The notes under the pieces were generated by a model that was given only the letters and a program-made list of their open reading frames with translations, was not told the origin of the DNA and did no database searches. A DNA stretch of 64,000 bases, taken from assembly GCA_015488115.1 (NCBI GenBank), contig WFOK01000016.1, positions 1 through 64,000 on the forward strand, in the 5' to 3' direction. This document shows positions 62,920 to 64,000 of the stretch, one piece after another. The stretch comes from Mariprofundaceae bacterium. Its GTDB lineage: Bacteria > Pseudomonadota > Zetaproteobacteria > Mariprofundales > Mariprofundaceae. A program made the translations under genes and the position numbers. The first letter of the stretch is position 1. Every line of letters starts with the position of its first letter.

Positions 62920-63485
62920 GACTGTTCAGGCGGGCGGCATCCGCCATCCTCTCCCAGGATGCTTGTCCACCCTGGGTCGGCGTGAGGGATGGCGTCGGCA
63001 TATGGCAGGTATGGCTTGATGTCGAGGACGGGAGTGCCATCCAGCATGTCGCAGCCTTCGATGTGCAGTGTCAGTCCCGAGATCCCCGCAAGACGAACGG
63101 CGGAAAGGCCGATGCTATTCGGGCGATGGGGTGCCCGGGTGGCCAGCACGCCTCGGCGGATCTTGGGGCCTCTGGGGGGCAACACGGTCGGGTTCCATCC
63201 CTGGTTCAGGTGCATCCAGTACAGAATCCAGATGTGGGAGAAGCCATCAAGATCGGTCAGGGCCTGATGCAGATTCAGGTCCCTGCGCAGCAGGATGCGA
63301 GCGGGCGTTCTCACGCCCAAGGCTGGTTGCCGGGGGGTCGCAAAGCGTTCCCGGAATGGGCTGCGCACGACGCCGATGGGCGTCATTTCAATGCGCATGT
63401 TTCCGCATTGTTCTTCATCCATGGCCGTCGTATAGGATTTCGGCGGCTTTCTGCCGCGGTGAACGGGGTGCGCTTCATTCATCAT
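62910..63485 (-). CDS. trmO: tRNA N6-methyltransferase TrmO (TsaA family)
   Basis: The ATG at 63485 overlaps the clpA stop; ATG 63398 begins the conserved part (MRIEMTPIGVVRSPFRERF) and may be the true start. Motifs: LDGFSHIWILYWMHLNQ, then RAPHRPNSIGLSAVRL and VLDIKPYLPYADAI. TrmO methylates t6A37 in tRNA-Thr using SAM. Confidence 0.9.
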   Translation of the reverse strand: MMNEAHPVHRGRKPPKSYTTAMDEEQCGNMRIEMTPIGVVRSPFRERFATPRQPALGVRTPARILLRRDLNLHQALTDLDGFSHIWILYWMHLNQGWNPTVLPPRGPKIRRGVLATRAPHRPNSIGLSAVRLAGISGLTLHIEGCDMLDGTPVLDIKPYLPYADAIPHADPGWTSILGEDGGCRPPEQSQR

Positions 63486-64000
63486 GCAGGCTGTTTTTCA
63501 CGGATGCGCACGACAAGCTCTCCATTCTCAACGTCGATGACGGCCGATCCCCCGCGCTGCAGGGGGCCGAACAGGATGGCATCCGCAAGGGGCTGCTTGA
63601 TTTTGTCCTGGATCAGCCTCGCCATGGGCCGGGCGCCCATCTTTGGATCATGGCCGTGACGTGCCAGCCATTTTCGGGCCTCGTCCGTCCTCTGAAGCTC
63701 GACCTTTTTCTCCTGAAGTTGGCATTCGAGTTCCACGAGGAACTTGTCCACAACATGCAGGATCACATCCTCGTTCAGGGGTGCAAATGGAATGATGGCA
63801 TCCAGACGGTTGCGGAATTCGGGCGAGAAGATTCTGTTAACTGCGGATAGGACGTCCCCAGGCTCCGGGCGCGCTTGGAAGCCCATGGGGTTTTTCTGCA
63901 AATCGAATGCTCCTGCATTGCTCGTCATGATCAGGATGACCTGACGGAAATCAGCCTGCCTGCCATTGTTGTCGGTCAGCTTGCCATGGTCCATGACCTG
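63482..64000 (-). CDS. clpA: ATP-dependent Clp protease ATPase subunit ClpA (C-terminal part)
   Basis: Partial: the gene continues past the window end; only the last 172 residues are seen. VMDHGKLTDNNGRQADFRQVILIMTSNAGA (second AAA+ domain), IFSPEFRNRLDAIIPF and GARPMARLIQDKIKQPLADAIL are ClpA signatures. The unfoldase feeds ClpP. Its stop overlaps the trmO start. Confidence 0.93.
   Translation of the reverse strand, partial: QVMDHGKLTDNNGRQADFRQVILIMTSNAGAFDLQKNPMGFQARPEPGDVLSAVNRIFSPEFRNRLDAIIPFAPLNEDVILHVVDKFLVELECQLQEKKVELQRTDEARKWLARHGHDPKMGARPMARLIQDKIKQPLADAILFGPLQRGGSAVIDVENGELVVRIREKQPA

Overview
The window reads as one contiguous stretch of a bacterial, almost certainly proteobacterial, chromosome of moderately high GC. 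It is gene-dense, with no gene-free stretch above about 200 bases. I see no insertion sequence, integrase, phage module or CRISPR array. The gene content suggests an aerobic or microaerobic Gram-negative that uses many c-type cytochromes. Supporting points are the outer-membrane lipoproteins, MltB, a PilF/RodZ block and a divergent cbb3-type oxidase island. A Zetaproteobacterium or a related chemolithotroph (for example an iron oxidiser) is my best guess. That placement is inference and needs a phylogeny.

Region 1 (1-1069): the end of an initiator tRNA gene with a terminator stem, two small lipoprotein genes, and a palindrome-rich divergent promoter region. Region 2 (1070-18668) is the most distinctive part: about 28 genes forming a terminal-oxidase island. 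It holds a CcoN with all expected metal ligands, a divergent mono-heme CcoO, and a CcoP-like subunit with no haem motif. It also has two short paralogues resembling part of CcoN, five further c-type cytochromes including a di-haem c4-like protein, CcoG and a CcoS-like protein. The remainder are a thioredoxin-like lipoprotein, an FGE-fold protein lacking the catalytic cysteines, a membrane protein fused to a spermidine-synthase-like domain, and many tiny membrane proteins. The likely flow is cytochrome c4 and the anchored cytochromes to CcoO and then CcoN, with the small proteins as accessory subunits or assembly factors.

Region 3 (18693-27509): a DUF1820 gene, the tgt-yajC-secD-secF-Mth938-queD operon on the minus strand, a small heat-shock protein, an M48 protease and an AGCS symporter. 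Region 4 (27537-35687): the translation operon rimP-nusA-ylxR/L7Ae-infB-rbfA-nrnA-truB plus a cyclophilin, with a possible attenuator in its leader. Region 5 (35707-49531): typA, an unfamiliar secreted repeat/FN3 protein, a CarS-like gene, hemH, an RsmB-like methyltransferase, a parvulin-like lipoprotein, cstA, a DUF218 protein and sucAB.

Region 6 (49548-60003): a long minus-strand run rlmN-mtnP-pilF-rodZ-pcm-mltB-LOG-rluD-dacA-dat-HAD-hslO, many genes overlapping by 4-8 bases. Region 7 (60041-64000): an ATP-grasp-like protein with two rSAM/selenodomain-associated transferases, a host-attachment family protein, TrmO and the 3' end of clpA.
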